NCBI GenBank assembly: GCA_964540795.1
Contig: CAZINX010000035.1
Location: 1 to 9,651, forward strand
From: Dichotomicrobium sp964540795
Lineage (GTDB): Bacteria; Pseudomonadota; Alphaproteobacteria; Rhizobiales; Rhodomicrobiaceae
DNA: 9,651 nucleotides
Direction: 5' to 3'
Below are positions 1-7,065 of the stretch, piece by piece (the first letter of the stretch is position 1; each line of letters starts with the position of its first letter). Made by a program: the position numbers and the translations under genes. The notes beneath the pieces are model-generated. The model saw only the letters and a list, made by a program, of their open reading frames with translations, searched no databases and was not told the DNA's origin.

Positions 1-503
1 AGCGCCCGCGCCGCCGCCAGCGCGCCCGCGGCATCCGCGATCTCGGCCCCCGCGAACCAGCCCAGCTCGAATCGGTTGGGCGTGGCGACATCGGCCAGCG
101 GCAGCAGCTCCTCCGCGATCGCCCGCGCGCTCGCCTCCGGCAGGTACAGCCCCGCCGGCTCGTCGCCGATGATCGGGTCGCAGACGTAAAGCGCGCCTTC
201 GGCCCGCAGCCGCCGCACCCACTTCGCCGCCACGGCAACATGCGCGGCGCTGGGCAGATAGCCGGTCTGCACCGCGTCGAGCCGGTCGAGCCAGCCATTC
301 GCCGCCAGCGCGCCGAGCATCTCGTCGAGCTTGTCCGGGGCGATGCGCTGGATCGCGTGCGGGCTGATGCCGGGGTGGCTCGACAGCACGATCGTCGGCA
401 CCGGCAGCACATGCACGCCCATCCGGCGCAGCGCGAATGCGGCCGCCGAATTGCCGACATGGCCGTAGACGACCTGCGAGGAGATGGCGAGGACGGTGGG
501 CAT
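1..503 (-). CDS. pdxY: Pyridoxal kinase, N-terminal part (gene runs off the left edge)
   Basis: Reading the minus strand from the ATG at 503-501 gives 167 codons without a stop to the window edge. The translation has hallmarks of PdxY/PdxK pyridoxal kinases of the ribokinase fold: near residue 8 SSQVVYGHVGNSAAAF, then PTIVLSSHPG around residue 40, the QTGYLP segment, CDPIIGD near residue 115, and ATPNRFELGW. Such enzymes phosphorylate pyridoxal to pyridoxal 5'-phosphate with ATP in the cytosol (B6 salvage). The family is usually about 280-290 aa, so roughly 60% is present; the ATP-binding C-terminal part lies outside the window. The gene is divergent from the DCC-family gene, with only 38 bases between the start codons, so their promoters must overlap or lie inside coding sequence. 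No frameshift is visible. Family certain; PdxY versus PdxK naming is less so. Confidence 0.9.
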   Translation of the reverse strand, partial: MPTVLAISSQVVYGHVGNSAAAFALRRMGVHVLPVPTIVLSSHPGISPHAIQRIAPDKLDEMLGALAANGWLDRLDAVQTGYLPSAAHVAVAAKWVRRLRAEGALYVCDPIIGDEPAGLYLPEASARAIAEELLPLADVATPNRFELGWFAGAEIADAAGALAAARA

Positions 504-541
504 GAGTTGATCCAAACGTGCGCTTGGCGCGAATCTGTAGC

Positions 542-919
542 ATGGCCAACGCGACGAACAAACCGACCGTGCTCTACGACGGCGCATGTCCGCTTTGCGT
601 GCGCGAGATCGCGTTTTACCGGCGCTTGCGCGGCGCGGACCGGCTGGAATGGCGCGACATCAGCACCGCGCCCGACGGCGTCGAGGTGTGCGGCGTGAAC
701 GCGGCCAGCGCCAAGGCCCGCTTTCATGTCGTCATGCCCGACGGCACGCCGCGCGCCGGCGCAGCCGGCTTCATCGAGATCTGGAAACATCTGCGCGCAT
801 TCCGCTGGCTCGGCTGGCTCACCGACAATGCACCGAGCCGCTGGCTTCTCGATCGCGGCTATGACATGTTCTTGCGCGTGCGCCCACGGCTCCAGCGGTT
901 CGTCGCCAAGCGCGTCTGA
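542..919 (+). CDS. DCC-family (DUF393) thiol-disulfide oxidoreductase-like protein
   Basis: The 125-aa product begins with a beta-strand and the family signature YDGACPLC: D13, C16 and C19 form the DxxCxxC motif that names the DCC family (DUF393, YuxK-like). The rest fits the family pattern, with REIAFYRRLRG directly after the cysteines and a C-terminal half rich in W, R and L around GFIEIWKHLRAFRWLGWL. The CxxC suggests a thioredoxin-like redox role, but substrates are unknown for most members. I chose the ATG at 542; a GTG at 518 in the same frame would add eight residues (starting MRLARICS) but has no better ribosome site. Length is normal for the family (about 115-140 aa). There is no signal peptide, so the protein should be cytosolic. 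It is divergent from the pyridoxal kinase gene. Confidence 0.88.
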   Translation: MANATNKPTVLYDGACPLCVREIAFYRRLRGADRLEWRDISTAPDGVEVCGVNAASAKARFHVVMPDGTPRAGAAGFIEIWKHLRAFRWLGWLTDNAPSRWLLDRGYDMFLRVRPRLQRFVAKRV

Positions 920-1005
920 TCTGCTCAACTGCGCCCGTGTGTCGCAGGTCCATGCGTCGCGGTGCGCCGTTTCCCCGCAGGTTAAAGCAGCAACGGACGC
1001 CCACC

Positions 1006-1116
1006 ATGCTTGAAGTTCTCGCCGTCACGATCCTGATCCTCATCATCATTCCCGCCCTGATCTACGGCATCGGGTTTGTGCTCAATATCCTGTTCAACAA
1101 TCGCAACCGCCGGTAA
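1006..1116 (+). CDS. 36-aa single-pass membrane microprotein
   Basis: An ATG at 1006 opens a 36-codon frame ending in TAA. The product is almost entirely one hydrophobic helix (from residue 2: LEVLAVTILILIIIPALIYG, continuing to about residue 29) followed by the polar, positively charged tail NNRNRR. By the positive-inside rule the C-terminus should be cytoplasmic. A weak purine-rich stretch (CGGACG) lies about 6-10 bases upstream of the ATG. The hydrophobic-then-basic layout is hard to get by chance in GC-rich noncoding DNA, and the frame fills an otherwise empty gap between the DCC gene and the CoA-lyase gene. I do not recognise a named family. Function is unknown; small inner-membrane proteins often regulate larger membrane proteins, but nothing here shows a partner. 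Confidence 0.55.
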   Translation: MLEVLAVTILILIIIPALIYGIGFVLNILFNNRNRR

Positions 1117-1185
1117 CCCTTCGGCGTATTGCGCGCCCGCGCCCCGCTCCGTATCCTCGCGCCGAACAATCGCAAGGATTGGCGC

Positions 1186-2067
1186 GTGATCATACCCCGC
1201 AGAAGCGTTCTTTATATGCCCGGCTCCAACGCGCGGGCGCTGGAAAAGGCGCGGTCGCTCCCGGCCGACTGCCTGCTGTTCGATCTCGAAGATTCCGTTG
1301 CGCCGGAGGAAAAATCGCTCGCGCGGGATCAGGCCGTCGCGGCGGTGCAGGCGGGCGGGTACGGGCCGCGCGAGGTCGTCATCCGCATCAATGCGCTGTC
1401 GAGCGACTGGGGCGCGGCGGACTTGCGCGCTGCGGCGTCATCAGGCGCGGATGGCCTCCTGCTGCCGAAGGTGGACGGGCCGGAGACGCTGGCCGAGGTC
1501 CGCGCGATGCTGGCCGATCACGGCGCGCCGGCCGGCCTGGCGCTCTGGGCGATGATGGAGACGCCGCTGGCGATCCTACGCGCGCACGAAATCGCCGCCG
1601 CGGCCACCAGCGAGCGCAACCCGCTCACCGTCTTCGTCATGGGCGCCAACGACCTCGCCAAGGAAACGCGCGCGGCGATCGCGCCGGGGCGCACGCCGAT
1701 GCTGCCCTGGCTGTCCACCTGCGTGCTCGCCGCGCGGGCTCACGGGCTGGAGATCATTGACGGCGTGTTCAACGACTTCGCGGATGATGCCGGCTTCGCG
1801 GCGGAGTGCGAGCAGGGCCGCGAACTGGGCATGGACGGCAAGACGCTGATCCACCCGCGGCAGATCGCGCCGTGCAACCTCGCCTTCTCTCCCTCGGCGG
1901 ATGAGGTCGAACGGGCGCGCGAGATCATCGCGGCCTTCGACAAGCCGGAAAACGCCGGCAAGGGCACGATCTCGGTGGGCGGGCGCATGGTCGAGCGGCT
2001 GCACGCCGACATGGCGCGGCGCACCGTGGCGCTGGCCGAGGCGATCGCCGCGCGGGGCAGCGATTAA
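1186..2067 (+). CDS. HpcH/HpaI aldolase / CitE-family CoA-ester lyase
   Basis: From the GTG at 1186 the protein is 293 aa, typical for CitE-like lyases. An AAGGA Shine-Dalgarno at about 1174-1178 suits this start; the same frame extends back to a TTG at 1129, but those residues do not resemble the family. The motif series is characteristic: RRSVLYMPGSN (residues 5-15), LLFDLEDSVAPEEK (30-43), R67-x-N69, LPKV (93-96), MMETP (123-127), GANDLAKE (153-160) and GRELGMDGKTLIHPRQI (211-227). E125 and D156 are the likely Mg2+ ligands and R67 the likely substrate-carboxylate contact. Family members cleave or thioesterify 3-hydroxyacyl-CoA substrates such as citramalyl-, malyl- or beta-methylmalyl-CoA. 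The exact substrate cannot be read from sequence, and no citrate lyase alpha, gamma or acyl-carrier genes are nearby, so a true citrate lyase beta subunit is unlikely. Confidence 0.9.
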   Translation: MIIPRRSVLYMPGSNARALEKARSLPADCLLFDLEDSVAPEEKSLARDQAVAAVQAGGYGPREVVIRINALSSDWGAADLRAAASSGADGLLLPKVDGPETLAEVRAMLADHGAPAGLALWAMMETPLAILRAHEIAAAATSERNPLTVFVMGANDLAKETRAAIAPGRTPMLPWLSTCVLAARAHGLEIIDGVFNDFADDAGFAAECEQGRELGMDGKTLIHPRQIAPCNLAFSPSADEVERAREIIAAFDKPENAGKGTISVGGRMVERLHADMARRTVALAEAIAARGSD

Positions 2068-2432
2068 TCCTCCCGCTCGCGCTGGTGCTCGACATAGTGG
2101 CGCAGCACCGCGTTGATCCGGGTCTGATAGCCCGGCCCCTGCGCGCGGAAATACTCCAGCACGTCCTCATCCAGCCGGATGCTCACCGCCTGCTTCTTCG
2201 GCGGAAACACGACCTCGGCCTTCGACCAGTCGAAATTGGCGGGATCGGAGTCGGGATCGTCGGCAATCGCGCGGTCGATGTCGTCGTCGGTCATCGCATC
2301 AACGCGCGCCCAGTCGGTCTGATCCGTCTTGCGCTCCAGCCGACCGTCGGGATGCTCGATGATGTATGTCCCGTCGGGCAGCGAGGCGAGGAGCCGGACG
2401 ATGTGTTCCTTTTGCTCAGATTGAACTGACAT
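2064..2432 (-). CDS. brnA: BrnA-family antitoxin (ribbon-helix-helix)
   Basis: This 122-aa protein has the signature of the BrnA antitoxin family: an acidic middle part (DWARVDAMTDDDIDRAIADD, about residues 40-59), the FDWSKAEVVFPPKK linker (67-80), then a ribbon-helix-helix DNA-binding region AVSIRLDEDVLEYFRAQG (82-99) and GYQTRINAVLRHYVEHQ (101-117). BrnA normally binds and neutralises the RNase BrnT and represses the operon. The ATG at 2432-2430 was chosen; a GTG one codon upstream is also possible. The N-terminal 35 residues, with a TYIIEHPDGRLERK segment, are an extra part not typical of short BrnA proteins. Its start overlaps the stop of the preceding 63-aa ORF (TGATG), and its stop codon shares the bases TTAA with the stop of the convergent CoA-lyase gene. 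No recognisable BrnT lies next to it. Confidence 0.85.
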   Translation of the reverse strand: MSVQSEQKEHIVRLLASLPDGTYIIEHPDGRLERKTDQTDWARVDAMTDDDIDRAIADDPDSDPANFDWSKAEVVFPPKKQAVSIRLDEDVLEYFRAQGPGYQTRINAVLRHYVEHQRERED

Positions 2433-2623
2433 CACTTTCTGGCCCTTATGCCCGCCTTTCTGAAAGACCCTGACTGCTGTAAGCGTGTAGGTTCGTCATC
2501 TTGCGCCTTGTTAAGAGGGCGTTGCCGTTTTTTCCATCGAGTACGGGATTTTTTGAACTTCAGTAGTTGGATTATGGATATTTCCCAAGACTCTTCAGAT
2601 TTTTCAATTTCATCGAGTTTCAT
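2432..2623 (-). CDS. Basic 63-aa hypothetical protein coupled to brnA (possible degenerate toxin partner)
   Basis: The ATG at 2623 is preceded by a good Shine-Dalgarno (GGGGTGAGG at 2636-2628, four bases before the ATG). The frame ends in TGA whose last base is the first base of the brnA ATG, a TGATG arrangement typical of translational coupling. The product is acidic at the start (KLDEIEKSEESWE), then strongly basic (KFKKSRTRWKKRQRP, around residues 22-36). I recognise no family. BrnT toxins are about 90 aa and usually sit exactly here. The final residues, SFRKAGIRARK, faintly recall the ISxRKAxxRE ending of BrnT, but the rest does not match and the other two frames do not rescue a BrnT. It may be a decayed toxin, a different partner, or a leader peptide. 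The stretch is visibly AT-richer than its neighbours. Confidence 0.5.
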   Translation of the reverse strand: MKLDEIEKSEESWEISIIQLLKFKKSRTRWKKRQRPLNKAQDDEPTRLQQSGSFRKAGIRARK

Positions 2624-2664
2624 ATCGCCTCACCCCGCTTCCGATTTGCGTTTCACTGAGTGCT

Positions 2665-2693
2665 CAAGCTTAACCGGGTTTTGGGGCTGTCAA
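2665..2693 (-). promoter_or_regulatory. Possible promoter of the brnA operon
   Basis: On the minus strand a perfect TTGACA (-35) at 2693-2688 is followed after 15 bases by TAAGCT (2672-2667), and after 16-17 bases by AAGCTT or AGCTTG, as weak -10 candidates. It lies about 45 bases upstream of the 63-aa ORF and is divergent from dnaG. The -35 match is exact but the -10 is poor, so the exact start point is uncertain. Confidence 0.4.
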
Positions 2694-2802
2694 CTTTTTG
2701 TGCATTAAGACATGCGACCGCAGCGTAAGCAGCCTTGCCAAATCGCTTGTCCCCGCAAGCCACAGGGCTTTTTCCACATCCCACGTGCATTTGACGAATC
2801 GG

Positions 2803-2818
2803 TCCACGATCGCGTGGA
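2803..2818. promoter_or_regulatory. Inverted repeat 27 bases before dnaG
   Basis: TCCACG (2803-2808) and CGTGGA (2813-2818) form a perfect 6-bp dyad around ATCG, immediately preceded by a GANTC site (GAATC, 2796-2800) of the kind methylated by CcrM in alphaproteobacteria. Position just ahead of the dnaG start suggests an operator or a leader hairpin, but neither is proven. The 220 bases between the 63-aa ORF and dnaG hold no other gene that I can support. Confidence 0.3.
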
Positions 2819-2844
2819 GCCGTGTCAACTTTAGCTGGACGCCG

Positions 2845-4713
2845 ATGAAGTTCCCGCCGCACATCCTCGATGAAATCCGCGCGCGTTTGCCGGTCTCCGC
2901 CGTCGTGTCGCGGCGCGTCCGACTCAAGCGGCAGGGGCGCGAGTATGTCGGGCTGTCGCCGTTCAAGCAGGAGAAGACCCCCTCCTTCACGGTCAACGAC
3001 CAGAAGGGCTTCTATCACTGCTTCGCGACAGGTGAGCATGGCGACATCTTCAAATTCCTGATGGCGACGGAAGGACTGTCCTTCCCCGAAGCCGTCCAGC
3101 AACTCGCCAGCGAGGCAGGCGTCGACCTGCCCAAACCCACCGCGCAGGACGAAGCACGCGAGGCCGAGCGCGACCGCCTGCTGCGGCTGACCGAAACGGC
3201 CTGCGCGTGGTTCGAGGCGCAGTTGCGCGGCAACGCAGGCGCGGAAGCGCGCGACTATCTGCACGGGCGCGGGCTGGACGCCGAGACAATCGCGGCCTTC
3301 CGTATCGGCTACGCGCCGGCTTCGCGCACCGCGCTCAAGTCTCACCTCTCCGCGCAGGGCTTCAGCGTGGAGGACATGGCCGCCGCGGGCATGGTCATCG
3401 CCGGCGAGGACATCGCAACGCCTTATGACCGCTTCCGCCACCGCATCATCTTCCCGATCACCGATCTGCGCGGGCGGGTCATCGCCTTCGGCGGGCGGGC
3501 GCTGGACCCCGACCAGCCGGCGAAATACCTGAACTCGCCGGAGACGCCGCTGTTTCACAAGGGCGCGATGCTGTTCAACGCGGCGAACGCGCGCCAAGCG
3601 GCTCATGAGCGCGGAGAGGTGATCGTCGCGGAAGGCTACATGGACGTGATCGCCCTGGCGGCGGCCGGATTCCCCCAGGCGGTCGCGCCGCTAGGCACCG
3701 CGCTGACCGAGCAGCAGATCAAGCTGCTCTGGCGCATGGCTGACGAGCCGCTCCTGTGCTTTGACGGCGACGAGGCGGGCGGGCGCGCGGCCCACCGTGC
3801 GGCTGAAAGCGCGCTGACGCTGCTGTCGCCGGGCAAGAGCCTGCGCTTTGCGTATTTGCCGGAACGGCTGGACCCGGACGACCTGATCCGGCGCGAGGGC
3901 GCGGGCGCGATGCGTTCCGTACTGGAACAGGCCAAGCCGCTCATTGATGTGATATGGCAGCGCGAGACCGGCGCGGGCGACTGGTCGACGCCCGAGCGGC
4001 GCGCGGCGCTGGAGGCGCGATTGCACGCGCTGGCGGGCACGATCGCCGAGCCGACAGTCCGCAACTATTACACGCGAGCGTTCCGCGACCGGCTGTTCCA
4101 GATGTTTCGAACCGCGCCGCACCGCCGGCAGCAACCGCCGCGGGGCCGGACGAATGGCTGGCGGCAGCCCTCAGCAGCCTACGGCGACCGCGCCGGCGCA
4201 AGCGAAGCTCTTGCCAACAGCGCGATGGTTCGCCGTCCGGACGGCGTCTCTCCCATCCGCGAGGCGGCGATCGTGCAGGCGGTGGTCCGCCACCCTTGGC
4301 TGCTCGACACTTTTGCGGAAGAGCTTGCGAGCCTGCATCTGGCAAGCGACGCGGCGCGCCGACTGCTGGACGGCTTGAATGCCGCTCACGTTACGATAAA
4401 TCAACTTGACATAGACTCGCTGCGTCATCACCTGCACAAAATGGGGTTGGACGGCGCGCTTAAGGAAACCGAAACGCTGGCAGCGTGCGAGCTTGGCACC
4501 CATTTCCGGGCCGACGCGCCGCGCGCGGAGGTTGAGGCTGCCTGGCGGCACATCACTGCTTTGCACAGAAAGGCGTCCGCGTTAAGACATGAGCTTGCCG
4601 CAGCCGAACAGGCATTCGCCGAGGAGCAATCAGAAGCAAACTTTAGCCGCTTGCGCGCCTTGAGCGAGGAACTGGCCAATCTGGATCACGGCGCGGACCT
4701 GCCGGACATGTGA
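2845..4713 (+). CDS. dnaG: DNA primase DnaG
   Basis: The 622-aa protein starts at ATG 2845 (MKFPPHILDEIRARLPVS); the frame is open further upstream, but those 49 codons do not resemble primase. DnaG makes RNA primers for the replication fork, working with DnaB helicase. Domains in order: N-terminal zinc-ribbon region (about 1-100), catalytic core, Toprim metal-binding domain with EGYMD (E263-D267) and the DGDEAG motif (D307, D309), and a C-terminal helical helicase-interaction region (about 470-622). The Toprim acidic residues sit almost exactly where E. coli has E265, D309 and D311. The zinc ribbon is degenerate: positions matching the E. coli ligands C40, H43, C61 and C64 are S38, K41, C59 and T62, so only one ligand remains. 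The long FYHCF..GEHGDIFKFLM block is otherwise conserved. Placement directly before rpoD is standard for the lineage. Confidence 0.97.
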   Translation: MKFPPHILDEIRARLPVSAVVSRRVRLKRQGREYVGLSPFKQEKTPSFTVNDQKGFYHCFATGEHGDIFKFLMATEGLSFPEAVQQLASEAGVDLPKPTAQDEAREAERDRLLRLTETACAWFEAQLRGNAGAEARDYLHGRGLDAETIAAFRIGYAPASRTALKSHLSAQGFSVEDMAAAGMVIAGEDIATPYDRFRHRIIFPITDLRGRVIAFGGRALDPDQPAKYLNSPETPLFHKGAMLFNAANARQAAHERGEVIVAEGYMDVIALAAAGFPQAVAPLGTALTEQQIKLLWRMADEPLLCFDGDEAGGRAAHRAAESALTLLSPGKSLRFAYLPERLDPDDLIRREGAGAMRSVLEQAKPLIDVIWQRETGAGDWSTPERRAALEARLHALAGTIAEPTVRNYYTRAFRDRLFQMFRTAPHRRQQPPRGRTNGWRQPSAAYGDRAGASEALANSAMVRRPDGVSPIREAAIVQAVVRHPWLLDTFAEELASLHLASDAARRLLDGLNAAHVTINQLDIDSLRHHLHKMGLDGALKETETLAACELGTHFRADAPRAEVEAAWRHITALHRKASALRHELAAAEQAFAEEQSEANFSRLRALSEELANLDHGADLPDM

Positions 4714-5005
4714 GCCTTTTGCGATATGCCGGGGTTGATGTGCTCAAAGCGCAACGCACATGTAGCCGAATTGCACCGTGCAGATTATGACACGATTGTT
4801 TAAGACCTGATTAGCATGGACGCTCTAATCGGTGAGGACGGGACGACGCGGGTTCCGAAGCAGGTGATGAACGCGGAGTTGCGGGGCCGGCGTGCGCGCG
4901 GCGCGGGGTCCAAAAATCGGATTCGATTTATCTGTTTGCAGCAATCCAACATCCGCCGCGTGACGTGGGCATTGGCTGCGTGCGTGGCATCGTTTGGAGT
5001 AGGGT
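4714..5005 (+). promoter_or_regulatory. dnaG-rpoD spacer and rpoD leader
   Basis: I see no gene in these 292 bases. An inverted repeat GATTAG (4809-4814) / CTAATC (4825-4830) with a 10-base centre, extendable by a G-T and a C-G pair, could form a leader hairpin or an operator. TGCAC-C-GTGCA (4772-4782) is a second short dyad. A GANTC site (GATTC) lies at 4920-4924. A clear Shine-Dalgarno (GGAG, 4996-4999) is placed six bases before the rpoD ATG at 5006. No convincing -35/-10 pair stood out, so the rpoD promoter is not located. No intrinsic terminator follows dnaG. Confidence 0.4.
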
Positions 5006-7036
5006 ATGGCGACGAGCACTGCGAAGAACAAGGAACAGGAAGCCGGACAGGCGGAGGGGCAGGACGGCCCGCTGCTTGATATGTCCGACCAGGCCGTCAA
5101 GCGCATGATCAAGACGGCCAAGTCCCGCGGCTACGTAACCTATGACGAGCTGAACGAAGTGCTCCCCTCCGAAGAGGTGTCCTCGGAGAAAATCGAGGAC
5201 ACGATGGCCATGCTCGCCGACATGGGCATCAACGTCGTCGAGGCCGAGGAGATCGAGGAGCAGGCCGAAGCGGCCGGCGGCGAACTGACCGAGGAGCGCG
5301 CGGCGCCCGCCAAGACCGAGCGCGCCGCCGAACCCTCCACTGACCGCACCGACGACCCCGTGCGCATGTATCTGCGCGAGATGGGCTCGGTCGAGCTTCT
5401 CTCCCGCGAGGGCGAGATCGCCATCGCCAAGCGCATCGAGGCCGGCCGCGAGGCCATGATCGCCGGCCTGTGCGAAAGCCCGCTGACCTTCCAGGCCATC
5501 ATCATCTGGCGCGACGAACTGAACGAGGGCAAGATCCTCCTGCGCGACATCATCGACCTGGAAGCCACCTATGCCGGCCCGTTCGCCGGCGGCGACGGCA
5601 GCGCCGAAGAGACGCAGGCGGCCGACGGCGAGGACAAGAAGCTGGCGAGAGCCGGATCCGGCAACGGCAGCGCCGCCACTGTCGCGGATAATGACAACGC
5701 GAGCGAAACCGCGGCGGCCGAAGGCGAAGAGGCCGCGGCCGAGGACGACGACGACGATTACGACAACAGCATCTCCATGGCGGCGATGGAGGCGGAACTG
5801 AAGCCGAAGGTGCTGGAAACCTTCGACCGCGTCGCCGAGGAGTACAAGAAGCTCCGCAAGCTGCAGGACCAGCTTGTCGAGAAGAAGATGGCGAACGAGG
5901 CGCTCAGCCCGCAGCAGCAGCGCCGCTACAAGAAACTTCAGGACGCCATCATCGTCGATGTGAAGAGCCTCTCGCTCAACAACAACCGCATCGAGTCCCT
6001 TCTCGAACAGCTTTACGACATCAACAAGCGGCTGATGGGCTATGAAGGCCGGCTGCTGCGCTTGGCCGAGTCCCACGGCGTCAAGCGCGACGAGTTCCTG
6101 CGCGAATATTACGGCAGCGAGCTTGATCCGAACTGGCTCGACCGCGTCGCCCAGCTGAAGGGGCGCGGCTGGCAGAAATTCGTCGACCGCGAACGCGACA
6201 AGGTCGAGGACATCCGCGAGCAGATCCGCCTGCTGGCCTCGGAGACCGGCCTGGACATCGGCGACTTCCGCCGCATCGTGAAGATCGTGCAGAAGGGCGA
6301 GAAGGAAGCCGGCGCGGCGAAGAAGGAGATGGTCGAGGCGAACCTGCGCCTGGTGATCTCGATCGCGAAGAAATACACCAACCGCGGGCTGCAATTCCTC
6401 GACCTGATCCAGGAAGGCAACATCGGCCTGATGAAGGCGGTCGACAAATTCGAGTACCGCCGCGGCTACAAGTTCTCCACCTACGCGACGTGGTGGATTC
6501 GCCAGGCCATCACCCGCTCGATCGCGGACCAGGCGCGGACCATCCGCATCCCGGTTCACATGATCGAGACGATCAACAAGATCGTGCGCACATCCCGACA
6601 GATGCTCCACGAGATCGGCCGCGAGCCGACGCCGGAGGAGCTGGCGGAGAAACTCCAGATGCCGCTGGAGAAGGTGCGGAAAGTGCTGAAGATCGCGAAG
6701 GAGCCGATCAGCCTGGAGACCCCGATCGGCGAGGAGGACGACTCCAACCTCGGCGACTTCATCGAGGACAAGAACGTGACGCTGCCGATCGACGCGGCGA
6801 TCCAGTCCAACCTGCGCGAGACGACCACGCGCGTGCTGGCCAGCCTGACCCCGCGCGAGGAGCGCGTGCTGCGGATGCGCTTCGGCATCGGCATGAACAC
6901 CGACCACACGCTGGAAGAGGTCGGCCAGCAGTTCTCGGTGACGCGCGAGCGTATCCGCCAGATCGAGGCGAAGGCGCTGCGCAAGCTCAAGCACCCGAGC
7001 CGCAGCCGCAAGCTCCGCAGCTTTCTGGATAATTAG
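5006..7036 (+). CDS. rpoD: RNA polymerase primary sigma factor RpoD (sigma-70)
   Basis: The 676-aa protein directs RNA polymerase core to housekeeping promoters. Region 1.1 is present near the N-terminus (MSDQAVKRMIKTAKSRGYVT, then the EVLPSEEV block), followed by region 1.2 (DPVRMYLREMGSVELLSREG). A long acidic non-conserved insert contains a run of five aspartates and a tyrosine (about residues 248-253). Region 2 starts near residue 441 (KEMVEANLRLVISIAKKYTN), with the DNA-melting and -10 recognition helix around W496-W497 (TWWIRQAITRSIADQARTIR). Region 3 contains RTSRQMLHEIGREPTPEELA, and region 4.2 (TLEEVGQQFSVTRERIRQIE, from T635) is the -35 recognition helix-turn-helix. The wording matches rhizobial RpoD closely, which is the main taxonomic clue in the window. 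A Shine-Dalgarno GGAG supports the ATG at 5006. The gene is intact. Confidence 0.98.
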   Translation: MATSTAKNKEQEAGQAEGQDGPLLDMSDQAVKRMIKTAKSRGYVTYDELNEVLPSEEVSSEKIEDTMAMLADMGINVVEAEEIEEQAEAAGGELTEERAAPAKTERAAEPSTDRTDDPVRMYLREMGSVELLSREGEIAIAKRIEAGREAMIAGLCESPLTFQAIIIWRDELNEGKILLRDIIDLEATYAGPFAGGDGSAEETQAADGEDKKLARAGSGNGSAATVADNDNASETAAAEGEEAAAEDDDDDYDNSISMAAMEAELKPKVLETFDRVAEEYKKLRKLQDQLVEKKMANEALSPQQQRRYKKLQDAIIVDVKSLSLNNNRIESLLEQLYDINKRLMGYEGRLLRLAESHGVKRDEFLREYYGSELDPNWLDRVAQLKGRGWQKFVDRERDKVEDIREQIRLLASETGLDIGDFRRIVKIVQKGEKEAGAAKKEMVEANLRLVISIAKKYTNRGLQFLDLIQEGNIGLMKAVDKFEYRRGYKFSTYATWWIRQAITRSIADQARTIRIPVHMIETINKIVRTSRQMLHEIGREPTPEELAEKLQMPLEKVRKVLKIAKEPISLETPIGEEDDSNLGDFIEDKNVTLPIDAAIQSNLRETTTRVLASLTPREERVLRMRFGIGMNTDHTLEEVGQQFSVTRERIRQIEAKALRKLKHPSRSRKLRSFLDN

Positions 7037-7065
7037 CGCGCGGTCCCAGCGGTCCCGCCGACAAC

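Noticed and set aside
240..698. Plus-strand 152-codon frame over the pyridoxal kinase region
   Set aside because: It lies antisense to the kinase and then out of frame with the DCC gene; the translation is H/R-rich and featureless.
1096..1175. Direct repeat AACAATCGCAA (1096-1106 and 1165-1175)
   Set aside because: Eleven bases, one copy inside the microprotein gene; no other structure, likely chance.
2653..3606. 317-codon open frame antisense to the start of dnaG
   Set aside because: Shadow of dnaG codon bias; R-, A- and Q-rich with no family resemblance.
4816..5079. 87-codon frame overlapping the rpoD start
   Set aside because: Overlaps the conserved rpoD N-terminus in another frame and has no ribosome site or motif.
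4928..6994. Very long open frame (688 codons) antisense to rpoD
   Set aside because: Mirror of the GC-rich codon pattern of rpoD; low-complexity L/R/D/H-rich translation with no known motifs.
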